A stretch of 53,991 nt of DNA, taken from NCBI GenBank assembly GCA_018715805.1, contig DVKX01000081.1:1-53991 (forward strand), written 5' to 3'. This DNA is from Candidatus Faecousia intestinigallinarum (GTDB lineage: Bacteria; Bacillota; Clostridia; Oscillospirales; Oscillospiraceae). Below are positions 32,235 through 40,909 of the stretch, one piece after another. The notes beneath the pieces were generated by a model. That model saw nothing but the letters and a program-made list of their open reading frames with translations, was not told the origin of the DNA and did not search any database. Positions within the stretch are counted from its first letter, which is position 1. Each line of letters opens with the position of its first letter. The position numbers and the translations under genes are program-made.

Positions 32235-34046
32235 ATGGAAAAAGCCGGCACACTGGCAAATATTCTTCGGCGGGGCATCGCCTCCTGGCTGACCGCCGCC
32301 GCCATTCTCTATGGATCGCTGTCCCCATCGCTGCGGAATTTGGCAGGACTGGAAAGCCTGCAGGCCATGTCCTTTCCTCTCCTGGCGCTGCTCACCCTTG
32401 CCTGTTTTCTGCTGCTCACGTTGGCGGCGGCGCGCTGGGACTTCCGGCGTTGGGAACGGCGGCTTCTGGCAGCGGCGGGAGGGATCTTGTGTATTCTGGG
32501 ACTGGCCGCCAATTTCTCCTGGGGCTTCCTGGGCTTCTGCCTGGCAGCGGCTATTGTGCTTTTGATCTATGCCCGGTTTGGCTGGAATCAATCTGCTTTC
32601 GTGCCGGAAACCCTTCGTCTGGCCGGAAAAGGCAGTATTCTGGCCTGCTGCGTCCTGGCTTTGGTATTTTTTCTCCTGGTCAGCCTGTGGACAGTGGGAC
32701 GGGTACAGACCTTTTCCTCCCCCAGTTACGATTTTGGCATTTTCTCCCAGATGTTTTATCATTTGCGCACCACCCTTCTGCCCAATACCACACTGGAGCG
32801 GGACGGGCTTCTTTCCCATCTTGCCGTGCATATGTCCCCAATTTACTACCTCCTTCTGCCCTTTTACTGTCTGGCGCCATACCCCGAGACGCTTCAGGTT
32901 CTCCAGGCCGCTGTGCTGGCCTCCGCCGTGGTTCCCCTATGGCTTCTGTGCCGGGAGCTGGGTTTCACACCATGGCTGCGCACCGCTTTCTGCGCCCTGC
33001 TGCTCCTATATCCCGCCTATGCAGGGGGAACCGGCTACGACATCCATGAAAACGCCTTTCTCACGCCTCTGCTCCTTTGGCTCTTCCTTGCCATGGTCAG
33101 AAGAAAGCTGTTCTGCACGTTTCTCTTTGCCCTGCTCACCCTGCTGATAAAGGAAGACGCAGCCATGTATGTGGCGGTAGCGGGGCTTTACCTGGCGCTC
33201 AGCCGCGCCCTGAAAAAAGACTGGCACTGGTCTGGGGTCGGCGCTTTGCTGTTCATCCTGTCGCTGGGTTATTTTCTGTTGGTCACCGGCTTCCTTTCCC
33301 GTTATGGGGACGGCGTGATGACCTACCGCTATCAGAATTTTCTGTATGACGGCTCCGGCTCTCTGGCCGCGCTGGTAAAGGCTGTGCTTCTGTGCCCCAT
33401 AAAGGCTGTTTACGAATGTGCAGATTCGGAAAAGCTCCTCTACCTGGTGCAAACCATGCTTCCGCTCCTGTTTCTGCCCCTGCTCACCCGGCGCTACGAA
33501 CGTTACCTGCTGCTGATCCCCTATATTCTAATGAACCTGCTCTCCGACTACCCCTACCAGCACGACCTCTATTTTCAATATGGCTTCGGCTCCACTGCGT
33601 TCCTCTTTTTCCTGACCGCCTTAAATGTCGCCGACTTTCGCAAAAAACATGGCGCATTGCTTCTGGCTCTGGTGGTAAGCGCCGGATGCTTCGCCGGATG
33701 GATTCTGCCCAAAGCGCTGTATTATCCCCGGCTGTATCGGCAAAATGCCTCCAGCTATGCGCAGATCCGGCAGGTTCTCCACCAGATTCCAGAGGAAGCC
33801 GCCGTCACAGCCACCACATTTTACACCGCTCCGCTGTCCCAGCGGGCAGTGCTGTACGACCTGCGCTACTGTTCACAGGCGCATCTCCTGGAAAGCGACT
33901 GCGTTGTCCTGAATCCCACTGCGGAGCAGGATCTGTCCGCCTACGGCGGTTTGGAAGCCTTTACCGCCCTGCTGGAAGAAAACGGATTTACACTTACTTT
34001 CCAGCTGCCTGGCCGTCTTCTTATCTTTTTTGCAGACAGCGCATAG
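32235..34046 (+). CDS. DUF2079-family multi-pass membrane protein
   Basis: 603 residues with about 12 membrane helices. The DUF2079 hallmarks are SPSYDFGIFSQMFYH and GLLSHLAVHMSPIYYLLLPFY in the first outer loop, then GGTGYDIHENAFLTPLLLW. The Asp and His residues in these loops recall GT-C-type glycosyltransferases and mannosyltransferases, but no reaction has been shown. The C-terminal soluble part (about 510-603) follows the last helices. It lies 70 bases after the kinase gene, so it may be controlled by that system. Its ribosome site is inside the hairpin listed above. Confidence 0.82.
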   Translation: MEKAGTLANILRRGIASWLTAAAILYGSLSPSLRNLAGLESLQAMSFPLLALLTLACFLLLTLAAARWDFRRWERRLLAAAGGILCILGLAANFSWGFLGFCLAAAIVLLIYARFGWNQSAFVPETLRLAGKGSILACCVLALVFFLLVSLWTVGRVQTFSSPSYDFGIFSQMFYHLRTTLLPNTTLERDGLLSHLAVHMSPIYYLLLPFYCLAPYPETLQVLQAAVLASAVVPLWLLCRELGFTPWLRTAFCALLLLYPAYAGGTGYDIHENAFLTPLLLWLFLAMVRRKLFCTFLFALLTLLIKEDAAMYVAVAGLYLALSRALKKDWHWSGVGALLFILSLGYFLLVTGFLSRYGDGVMTYRYQNFLYDGSGSLAALVKAVLLCPIKAVYECADSEKLLYLVQTMLPLLFLPLLTRRYERYLLLIPYILMNLLSDYPYQHDLYFQYGFGSTAFLFFLTALNVADFRKKHGALLLALVVSAGCFAGWILPKALYYPRLYRQNASSYAQIRQVLHQIPEEAAVTATTFYTAPLSQRAVLYDLRYCSQAHLLESDCVVLNPTAEQDLSAYGGLEAFTALLEENGFTLTFQLPGRLLIFFADSA

Positions 34047-34073
34047 TTTTCCTATATGCGCATGGAATTCTCC

Positions 34074-34102
34074 TTGCTTTTTTCCCTGGAAGACGATATA
34101 AT
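34074..34102 (+). promoter_or_regulatory. Promoter of the NodB-like gene
   Basis: TTGCTT (34074-34079), 17-base spacer, TATAAT (34097-34102). A 7-base inverted repeat, GCGCATA/TATGCGC (34039-34061), lies just upstream across the end of the DUF2079 gene. Confidence 0.75.
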
Positions 34103-34138
34103 GTCTGTAGTTATCTACAAGAAAGGCAGGGAAACGCC

Positions 34139-35557
34139 ATGGATGAACGAAATACCGAAAATCCGCGTCCGGTATCCCCCCGACGCCATCAGCGTTCAAA
34201 AATACAGGAGTTTAAGGAGACCTATCTCCCCATTGCCATCGCCGCCTTGGCGCTGCTGCTGATCGCCGTTTTCATCATCGGCGCCATAGGCCGCAGCATC
34301 CAGAAAAATAAGCTGATCAGCGAGGCCAACCAGGCCGCCTCAGAATCTGCGGCCGCGCTGAAGGCGCAGCAAGATCAGGAAGCCCGTTCGCTGCTGGAGC
34401 AGGCGGCCGAGCAGGCGGCCGGCTTCAATTATCTAGGCGCTGTAGACACCATCGACAGCTTCAGCGGCAATATTGCCGACTACCCCGATCTGCAGCGCAG
34501 CCGTCAGGAATATCTCAGCGCTCAGGAAAGCCTGGTTCTTTGGGAAGATCCCAGCCAGATTATGAACCTGTCCTTCCAGACCCTCATCGCGGACACTGCG
34601 CGCGCTTTCACCGACGAGGTCTATGGCAGTTCCTACAACCAGAACTTCGTCACCACCGGGGAGTTCTCCAAGATTCTCCAGCAGCTTTATGATAACGGTT
34701 ATATTCTGGTAAGTCTAAGTGATTTTATCACCACCAGCACCGGTGAAGACGGGCAGACCATTTATGTGGAAAAGCCTCTGTACCTGCCGCCGGACAAGAA
34801 GCCCGTGATGATCACCCAGACCAACGTGAATTATAACCTATACATGGTAGACGGCGACGGCGACGGTTATCCGGACAAAGACGGCGCCGGGTTTGCCAGC
34901 CGCCTGGTATTGGACGGCAGCGGAAAAGTCACGGCAGAAATGGTGGACGCCAACGGTTCCACCATCACCGGCGCTTACGATCTGGTGCCTATTCTGGACG
35001 AATTCATCGCCGCCCATCCGGATTTTTCCTATAACGGCGCCCGTGCCATTCTGGCGCTCACCGGCTATACCGGTCTCTTCGGCTATCGCACCAATGGCAA
35101 CGCCCTGGAGAAATACGGCGAGGAAATCTATAATGCCCAGCTGCAAGGCGCCGCCGATATTGCCGACGCGCTTCGCGACAGCGGCTATGTGCTGGCATTC
35201 TATACTTATGATAATATTGCCTACGGCAGCGCCACCCTTTCGGAGCTGCAGGACGATCTGGCGCTCTGGCAGGAACAGGCCGAGCCTATTCTGGGCAAGG
35301 TGGATATCCTGGCTTTCGCCAAGGAGAGCGAGCTTTCCAGCTACTCCGGAGAAATGTTCGACGCTTTGATGAATGCCGGATTCCGTTATTATCTGGGCTT
35401 CAGCTTCTCCGGCTTCGATAATCTGCAGCTGGACAGCACCTATGTTCGGCAGAGCCGTCTGCTGGTCACCGGCTACAACATGGCCGAAAACGGCAGTATG
35501 TTCTCTGGTCTGTTTGACCCAGCCGCCGTGCTGGATACTACCCGCAGCGGGTTCTGA
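34139..35557 (+). CDS. Membrane-anchored NodB/polysaccharide-deacetylase-like protein without metal ligands
   Basis: 472 residues. One membrane anchor (about 30-52) is followed by an Ala/Gln/Glu-rich coiled region (about 60-100) and an outer domain. The segment GEFSKILQQLYDNGYILVSLSDF and the later alternation of strands and helices are typical of the NodB barrel. However, the outer part has a single His (AAHPDFSY), no TFDDG motif and no HxxxH pair, so the usual Asp-His-His metal site cannot form. A DGDGDGYPDKDG stretch looks like a calcium-binding loop. I infer a carbohydrate-binding or structural role. The start at 34139 lacks a strong GGAGG but follows GGCAGGGA. Confidence 0.55.
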   Translation: MDERNTENPRPVSPRRHQRSKIQEFKETYLPIAIAALALLLIAVFIIGAIGRSIQKNKLISEANQAASESAAALKAQQDQEARSLLEQAAEQAAGFNYLGAVDTIDSFSGNIADYPDLQRSRQEYLSAQESLVLWEDPSQIMNLSFQTLIADTARAFTDEVYGSSYNQNFVTTGEFSKILQQLYDNGYILVSLSDFITTSTGEDGQTIYVEKPLYLPPDKKPVMITQTNVNYNLYMVDGDGDGYPDKDGAGFASRLVLDGSGKVTAEMVDANGSTITGAYDLVPILDEFIAAHPDFSYNGARAILALTGYTGLFGYRTNGNALEKYGEEIYNAQLQGAADIADALRDSGYVLAFYTYDNIAYGSATLSELQDDLALWQEQAEPILGKVDILAFAKESELSSYSGEMFDALMNAGFRYYLGFSFSGFDNLQLDSTYVRQSRLLVTGYNMAENGSMFSGLFDPAAVLDTTRSGF

Positions 35558-35568
35558 GGAAAATGATT

Positions 35569-35594
35569 CTGCGCCGGGAAATTTCCCGGCGCAG
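35569..35594 (+). terminator. Palindromic hairpin after the NodB-like gene
   Basis: Perfect 13+13 palindrome from CTGCGCCGGGAAA into its complement without a spacer, followed by a short CGCTTT. Probable terminator, and it precedes the DUF1653 gene. Confidence 0.6.
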
Positions 35595-35617
35595 CGCTTT
35601 AGGGAAAGGAAGCGCCT

Positions 35618-35842
35618 ATGGCAGAATGGAAACCCGGCATTTACCGCCACTTCAAGGGCAGGGAATATCGTCTCCTGGACATTGCCCGCCACTCGGAGAC
35701 ATTGGAACCCATGGTGGTGTATCAAGCGCTTTATGGTGAAAATGATCTATGGGTACGGCTCGCCGCCATGTGGGAGGAACTGGTGGAAAAGGATGGCTAC
35801 CGTGGCCCCCGCTTTCAGTATATCGGCTCTGCAAAAGAATAG
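35618..35842 (+). CDS. DUF1653-domain protein
   Basis: 74 residues. Nearly the whole protein is a DUF1653 domain: GIYRHFKGREYRLLDIARHSETLEPMVVYQALYG and LWVRLAAMWEE. This small domain is common in Firmicutes and Proteobacteria and has no known function. The ribosome site GGAAAGGAAG supports the ATG at 35618. It ends at a strong bidirectional terminator shared with the opposing operon. Confidence 0.9.
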   Translation: MAEWKPGIYRHFKGREYRLLDIARHSETLEPMVVYQALYGENDLWVRLAAMWEELVEKDGYRGPRFQYIGSAKE

Positions 35843-35845
35843 CAA

Positions 35846-35879
35846 ACCGGGAGAGGTCATGCCTCTCCCGGTATTTTTT
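35846..35879. terminator. Bidirectional terminator between DUF1653 gene and the murC operon
   Basis: Perfect 11-base stem ACCGGGAGAGG/CCTCTCCCGGT with loop TCATG and six T residues on the plus side. The stop codon of the opposing gene (35857-35859) lies in the loop. Confidence 0.93.
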
Positions 35880-36411
35880 CTTCTTTCTGCAGGAACTTTG
35901 CCCAGGTATACCCGCTGATGTCCGCCCGCTCCCAGTCGTCCATCCGCGTCAAATAGCGGGCAACCTGACCCAGAACCCGGCTTTCATAATCCTCCGGATT
36001 CCGGCGAACCAGGGCGGTCAGATAGTATATGGGAATACCAAGAGCATGCCGCCCCACATGGATGGTGGAGACCCCCTGCCCGATGGCATGGCACATGGCT
36101 GCCGCCCAGGGATCTTGTAAATCCTTGGCCGCCGCATGGCAGGCGAGGATCGCAGCTTTTGCCTGGGGCATTTTGATCTCTCCCGCAGCCCAGCGGCGGC
36201 ACTCCCACAGCGCCTGACGCGGCCGCAGTTCTTGAGGATAGGCTTGCTCCCACTCCGCCACCATTTCCTCCGCACACTCCAGCGCCCACAGGATTCGGTT
36301 CTTTCGGTGCATTTTCTCCATACTGCGGCAGAATTCCCACAGACAGGGGCTGCTGCTGTCAAAGAGTACCTGGTTGCCCCGACGGAGTTTTTCTTCTACA
36401 TCGGCTAGCAT
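35857..36411 (-). CDS. Imm5-like putative immunity protein
   Basis: 184 residues, helical. The pattern RILWALECAEEMV, RPRQALWECRRWAAGEIKMPQAKAAILACHAAAKD and AAAMCHAIGQGVSTIHVGRHALGIPIYYL matches the Imm-5 group of putative immunity proteins, which elsewhere protect against polymorphic toxins. No toxin gene is visible nearby. It overlaps the DUF1934 gene by seven bases and closes the murC-ddl operon. A housekeeping role is just as possible as immunity. Confidence 0.65.
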   Translation of the reverse strand: MLADVEEKLRRGNQVLFDSSSPCLWEFCRSMEKMHRKNRILWALECAEEMVAEWEQAYPQELRPRQALWECRRWAAGEIKMPQAKAAILACHAAAKDLQDPWAAAMCHAIGQGVSTIHVGRHALGIPIYYLTALVRRNPEDYESRVLGQVARYLTRMDDWERADISGYTWAKFLQKEEKIPGEA

Positions 36412-36839
36412 GCAATCTCCTTTGGGCGCACATCCAGGTGATAATCAATGGTACCTGCAGCGGTCTGCTCAATTTCTATGGCATACCGCAGATCCACAGT
36501 CCCCCCCTGGCGTGTGATCTGGCTTTCAATGCGATTGGCAGTAACCGTAATCAGCAGCGCGCCATACTCCATTTCGTACAGGGAGTCATGGCTTACCCCC
36601 GGCTGGAATACCATCTGGGAATTCAGCGCTCCCCGCCGGGTCAGGGTTATGGTATCCCCCTGGGCACAAAAAGTGGTTGTGACGCCCTGCAGTCCGGTTA
36701 GCTCGCTTTCCTCGTACTCGATGACCCAGCCGTCCTCCCGGAGTTCCAGGACGCCCTCTGTCACCATTTCAATGGTATCCGGCTCCTGCCCCTGGTAGTT
36801 CTGCTCTCCTCGGATGGATAAGATCACCGGCTGCTTCAT
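36405..36839 (-). CDS. DUF1934-family protein (YwiB-like)
   Basis: 144 residues forming a predicted beta barrel. Conserved DUF1934 elements are the N-terminal SIRGEQNYQGQEPDTIEMVTEGVLEL, the segment YEESELTGLQGVTTTF and LNSQMVFQPGVSHDSLYEMEYG near the middle. The family is calycin-like and of unknown function. It overlaps ddl by four bases (ATGA), so translation is coupled to that of D-Ala-D-Ala ligase. Confidence 0.88.
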   Translation of the reverse strand: MKQPVILSIRGEQNYQGQEPDTIEMVTEGVLELREDGWVIEYEESELTGLQGVTTTFCAQGDTITLTRRGALNSQMVFQPGVSHDSLYEMEYGALLITVTANRIESQITRQGGTVDLRYAIEIEQTAAGTIDYHLDVRPKEIAC

Positions 36840-37906
36840 TCCGCAGCCTCCAGCGCCAGCGCTACCAGAGAATCGATCAGTTCCCCGTTGGGGATGCCGC
36901 TGGCGGCAAATAGCTTTGGATACATGGAAATGGAGGTAAAGCCCGGCAGGGTATTGATCTCATTGAATACCACGCGCTCGTCGTCCCTGGTCACAAAGAA
37001 GTCCACCCGGCTCAAGCCCTGGCAGCCAATGGCCTTGTAGATCCGCACGGCAGCATCCCGCACCTGCTCGGCGGTTTCATCGGAGATTCGCGCCGGCACA
37101 TATGCCACCGAAGTGTCGGTAATATATTTGGCATCATAGTCGTAAAATTCCACGCCGGAATCGATTTCGCCGCAAATAGAAGCTACAGGGCTGTCATTGC
37201 CCATGACGGCCACCTCCACCTCCCGACCGTCAATAAACTCCTCCACCAATATCTTCTCATCATAGGTAGAGGCCATCAGCAGCGCCTCCCGCAGCGCCTC
37301 CCGATCCGCCGCCTTGGACACGCCCACAGAGGAACCGGTGCCGGAGGGCTTCACAAACATAGGGTAGTCGAAGATTCGCTCCAACTCGTTTAGGCAGTGA
37401 TCCATCCGACTGTCCAGATCCCGGCGGCGTATCAGCTTCCATTTGGCCTGGGTGATCCCCACATCGTCCACCACCAGCTTGGTAAGCGTCTTATCCATAG
37501 CCACCGCAGAGGCCGCCACATGGGCGCCCACATAGGGGATCCCTGCCAGCTGCAGCAGTCCCTGCATGGCGCCGTCTTCCCCGTTTTCTCCATGGAGCAC
37601 CGGGAAAACCACATCGATCTGCTCCCGAACAACGCAGTCGCCTTCAAAACTCAAAAGCCCCTGCCCCCGTACCGGAGAAATGGCGGCGCGGCGGTTATTG
37701 GGATAGTTCTCCCATTCCTCACTGGGCAGCAGAGAATAGTCGTTCCCCGCAAAAAGCACCCAGTCGCCGTCCTTTGTAATACCCACAGGAAAAATATTGT
37801 ATTTTTCCGGGTTCAGATTATTCAGCACAAATTCAGCGGAGCGGAGAGAAACCTCATGCTCCGGGCTGACGCCGCCGAACAACACACAGATATTTCGCTT
37901 TTTCAT
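36836..37906 (-). CDS. ddl: D-alanine--D-alanine ligase
   Basis: 356 residues of the ATP-grasp ligase family. N-terminal motif FGGVSPEHEVSLRSAEFV, VFPVLHGENGEDGAMQGLL, the ATP-grasp lid and FVKPSGTGSSVGVSK, and the C-terminal INTLPGFTSISMYPK. It joins two D-Ala for the peptidoglycan stem. The start at 37906 (MKKRNICVLF) has GGTGAT upstream; an in-frame ATG at 37924 is too close to the murC stop to have a ribosome site. The resistance-type D-Ala-D-Lac enzymes share the fold, but nothing suggests that here. Confidence 0.95.
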   Translation of the reverse strand: MKKRNICVLFGGVSPEHEVSLRSAEFVLNNLNPEKYNIFPVGITKDGDWVLFAGNDYSLLPSEEWENYPNNRRAAISPVRGQGLLSFEGDCVVREQIDVVFPVLHGENGEDGAMQGLLQLAGIPYVGAHVAASAVAMDKTLTKLVVDDVGITQAKWKLIRRRDLDSRMDHCLNELERIFDYPMFVKPSGTGSSVGVSKAADREALREALLMASTYDEKILVEEFIDGREVEVAVMGNDSPVASICGEIDSGVEFYDYDAKYITDTSVAYVPARISDETAEQVRDAAVRIYKAIGCQGLSRVDFFVTRDDERVVFNEINTLPGFTSISMYPKLFAASGIPNGELIDSLVALALEAAE

Positions 37907-37925
37907 CCTATAATCACCATCCATC

Positions 37926-39284
37926 TCACTTGAGAAGCGCCTCTCCCGCGCGGTAAATATCCCCCGCGCCCATGGTGAGAATCACATCCCCCGGCCGGGC
38001 GATTTCCCGCAGATAGGCGGTCACCTCCGGCAGCGTCTCACAATATACGGAACCAGGCACCTGCCGCTGGAGATCTACAGAGGAGATTCCCACTGTATTC
38101 CGCTCTCTGGCGGCATAAATTTCCGCCAGTATCACATGATCCGGCTTTTTCAGTTCCCGGACAAAATCATCAAACAGTTCCTTGGTACGCGAGTAAGTAT
38201 GGGGCTGGAAAACCAACACCAGCCGGTCATATCCCAGCGAGCGTACCGTTTCAATGGTCGCCGCCAGCTCATCGGGATGGTGGGCATAATCGTCATAGAC
38301 GTCCGCCCCATTGAACCGTCCCTTATACTCCATTCGCCGTCCAGCGCCGTGGAATGCCGCCAGTCCACGGCTTACCGCCTCCGCAGGAATGCCCAGCATC
38401 CAGGCAGCGCCCACCGCAGCCAGTGCGTTCATGGCATTGTGCCGCCCCAGCACGCCCATATCCACATGACAGTAAGGCTTTCCATCGCATACCACGTCAA
38501 AATGCCGCCAGGCGGCGTCCATATTGACCGCCCGGACGCGGTTTCCCTCCTCAAAGCCAAAGCTGACATAGTCCACGCCCTCCAGCGCTTCCCGGGTATG
38601 GGCGTCATCACCATTGGCCAGCACACCGGAGGTAGCCAACCGCACAAACGCGCGGAAGGATTTCTCCACATCCTGCAAGTCCTTGAAATAGTCCAGGTGG
38701 TCGGCGTCAATGTTCAGCACCACCGCCAGCGTGGGGGCAAAATTCAGGAAAGAATCGCAGTATTCGCAGCTTTCCAGCACGATGGTGTCGCCGTTGCCCA
38801 CCCGGTGCCCTGCATGCAGCAGGGGCAGGTAGCCCCCGATCATCACAGTGGGATCCATGTCCGCTTCCATCAGAATATGCGTCATCATGGAGGTGGTGGT
38901 GGTCTTGCCATGGGTGCCGGAAATGCAGATAGCGTTCTGATACTTCTGCATGATCACCCCCCAGGCTTGCGCACGCTCAAACACGGGAACGCCCGCCGCT
39001 CTGGCCGCCGCGATCTCCGGGTTGTCGTTATGCGCGGCGGCAGTACGGATAATACAGTCAGCGCCCTGAATATTCTCCGCCCGGTGGCCGATGGCAACTT
39101 CAATCCCCCGGGAGATCAGCTCATCCGTAGAAACCGAGGAATTCATGTCCGATCCGGTGACCAGCAGGCCCATGCCCTTAAGTACCAGACCCAAGGGACG
39201 CATGGAAACGCCGCCAATGCCCACCAGGTGCACATGCCTCCCCGGCTGTAAATATTCCTTCAATGCTTGGGTTCGATCGTTCAT
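37926..39284 (-). CDS. murC: UDP-N-acetylmuramate--L-alanine ligase
   Basis: 452 residues. N-terminal Rossmann motif GIGGVSMRPLGLVLKGMG, the Mur ligase P-loop SGTHGKTTTTSMM (about 110-122), ESCEYCDSFL, and the C-terminal DYAHHPDEL. It adds L-Ala to UDP-MurNAc in the cytoplasm, an early committed step of peptidoglycan synthesis. The start has GGAGG 9 bases upstream. It heads an operon with ddl, so two ligases of the stem peptide are made together. Confidence 0.97.
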   Translation of the reverse strand: MNDRTQALKEYLQPGRHVHLVGIGGVSMRPLGLVLKGMGLLVTGSDMNSSVSTDELISRGIEVAIGHRAENIQGADCIIRTAAAHNDNPEIAAARAAGVPVFERAQAWGVIMQKYQNAICISGTHGKTTTTSMMTHILMEADMDPTVMIGGYLPLLHAGHRVGNGDTIVLESCEYCDSFLNFAPTLAVVLNIDADHLDYFKDLQDVEKSFRAFVRLATSGVLANGDDAHTREALEGVDYVSFGFEEGNRVRAVNMDAAWRHFDVVCDGKPYCHVDMGVLGRHNAMNALAAVGAAWMLGIPAEAVSRGLAAFHGAGRRMEYKGRFNGADVYDDYAHHPDELAATIETVRSLGYDRLVLVFQPHTYSRTKELFDDFVRELKKPDHVILAEIYAARERNTVGISSVDLQRQVPGSVYCETLPEVTAYLREIARPGDVILTMGAGDIYRAGEALLK

Positions 39285-39325
39285 GATCTTGCAACCTCCA
39301 AAATGGTCTGCTTTTCAACCTCAAT

Positions 39326-39354
39326 ATTATACTGATTTTCCCGCAGAATTACAA
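39326..39354 (-). promoter_or_regulatory. Promoter of the murC-ddl operon
   Basis: On the minus strand TTGTAA (39349-39354), 17-base spacer, TATAAT (39326-39331). Confidence 0.85.
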
Positions 39355-39488
39355 CCAGCAATTTACCCAAAGATATGCGCTTTTCCGGCTTTCCGCGGCT
39401 TTTAGCACCGGTTTTTGCCGGTACAGCGACATCCCTCCGGCAGGCAGCAGGGAAAATCCTCCCTAAAAATAATCGTTTCTTTCTGCAA

Positions 39489-39518
39489 CCCCGGCGGCGC
39501 ATTGCTGCGCCGCCGGGG
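39489..39518 (-). terminator. Terminator after the DHHW gene
   Basis: Perfect 13-base GC-rich stem CCCCGGCGGCGCA/TGCGCCGCCGGGG with a 4-base loop, 22 bases after the stop. The T-tract is poor. Confidence 0.7.
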
Positions 39519-39540
39519 CAAAAGCAGGAAAGAGACGCCC

Positions 39541-40893
39541 TCAATCCACCAGGCGTTCCAGCCAAGTGGTATACGCTTCGGAGCTGAGCATCATCGGATA
39601 GTTTAGGATGATGCAGTCCGTCACGCCGTGCTCCTGTGCAAAGGACGGCAGATCCAGGGTAGGCGTCCCATCCCGGTTGAACTCCCGGGGATCGATGCAA
39701 ATCACCTTGCTGTAATTGTTGATCAGCCACGGCGCAAAGCAGTTTCCAAAGGATTCCTTAATCAGAATACAGGTGGAGCCGCTGTTGCCCGTGTCGATAA
39801 TGGTGATGGGATGATCGCCGCCCATGAAAGTCAGATACTTGTTGCTGGTCTCCCCCACATAGCTGATGGCGCCGATGGGCACCGGGTCGGAGAGGGTGGT
39901 GTCGGAATAGTAAGTGGTGGTACAATCCACGCTGGGCTTATAGTAGTACACCGTATCCGGATTGTCCAGCAGCACCTGGCTCTGGGGGTAATCCGAAATA
40001 GAGGTATACAAAGAGCCAACGAAGTCGTCCCACTGCCCTGTCTCAAAGGTATCCAGGCTGGGGGCGGTGAAGCCCGCCGCCTGGCAAAAAGCCGTATAGG
40101 CATAGTAAGCGCCCAGCTGCGTCCAGTGGTGGTCTGTACGGAAATACAGATACTCGTCCGTATGCGGCGCAATGGCGGAGTAGGAATCCACAAAGTGCAC
40201 GTTGCTCCCCAGGGAGTCCTGTACCAGCTCCAGCATAGCCGTCTGTGAACTGGCGCCGGTGCGGTATTCCGCCGGACTGTAATATGCCGCGCTGTTGGGC
40301 ACCGGCATACTGAATGTCCGCACATTGCTGCCCAGCGCTGCGGCAATTTTCGTTACCGCAGCGGCGTAAGCCTTGATCTGATCGTTGTCCGCATAGGGAA
40401 TATCCAGCGCCCGATCGCCGATCAGCGCCACCGCGCCCAGCTGCTCCACAACGCCTTCCACATCCGGTGCTTCCTCCAGAGGCGGCGCTGTGCTCTCAGA
40501 AGGCACCGTCGCCTCTTCTCCCGATGTATCCGAAGGCGTTGTGGCCTCCTGGGAGGGCGTGCTGCCGCCCAAATTTTCCCCGTGATCCGCCGCCCCGTTG
40601 TTCCGGTCGACCACCAGCGTATTGGAACCGCCGCTGAAATAGTAGAAACCGTTCAGCGTACGGTTGGTGTCCATCAGACTTTCCCGGTTGGGGAAGGTAT
40701 CGGCGTAGTACTCGCTGAATTTGGCAGTATAGCTGCCATCCAAAAGTGACGAGATCGTAAGTCCGGGAAGGGTTTTCAGCGAACGGCGCTCCCGCTCCGA
40801 GTAGGTGGCGTCTATATCAAACAGGGAAAAAAGCCCTACAAACAGGAGCAGCGCCAGAAGAAGGCCGCACAATATGGGATAAATCTTTTTCAT
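39541..40893 (-). CDS. DHHW-family membrane-anchored protein (AlgJ/AlgX-like)
   Basis: 450 residues. One N-terminal membrane anchor (about 5-24), then DATYSERERRSLKTLPG and the segment YYADTFPNRESLMDTNR typical of DHHW proteins, a Ser/Thr/Pro/Glu-rich linker (about 100-145), and an SGNH-like outer domain. The hallmark RTDHHWTQLGAYYAY lies near 250-265, and a Ser-containing block KESFGNCFAPW is near 385. In alginate and related systems such proteins pass acetyl groups from an MBOAT protein to exopolysaccharide. Here it follows an MBOAT gene by 16 bases, so the pair should O-acetylate a surface polymer. Confidence 0.9.
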   Translation of the reverse strand: MKKIYPILCGLLLALLLFVGLFSLFDIDATYSERERRSLKTLPGLTISSLLDGSYTAKFSEYYADTFPNRESLMDTNRTLNGFYYFSGGSNTLVVDRNNGAADHGENLGGSTPSQEATTPSDTSGEEATVPSESTAPPLEEAPDVEGVVEQLGAVALIGDRALDIPYADNDQIKAYAAAVTKIAAALGSNVRTFSMPVPNSAAYYSPAEYRTGASSQTAMLELVQDSLGSNVHFVDSYSAIAPHTDEYLYFRTDHHWTQLGAYYAYTAFCQAAGFTAPSLDTFETGQWDDFVGSLYTSISDYPQSQVLLDNPDTVYYYKPSVDCTTTYYSDTTLSDPVPIGAISYVGETSNKYLTFMGGDHPITIIDTGNSGSTCILIKESFGNCFAPWLINNYSKVICIDPREFNRDGTPTLDLPSFAQEHGVTDCIILNYPMMLSSEAYTTWLERLVD

Positions 40894-40909
40894 AAAGCAA
40901 ACCTCCTTC

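Noticed and set aside
39281..39730. Minus-strand open frame upstream of murC
   Set aside because: It overlaps the DHHW gene in another frame, crosses the murC promoter and has no family likeness.
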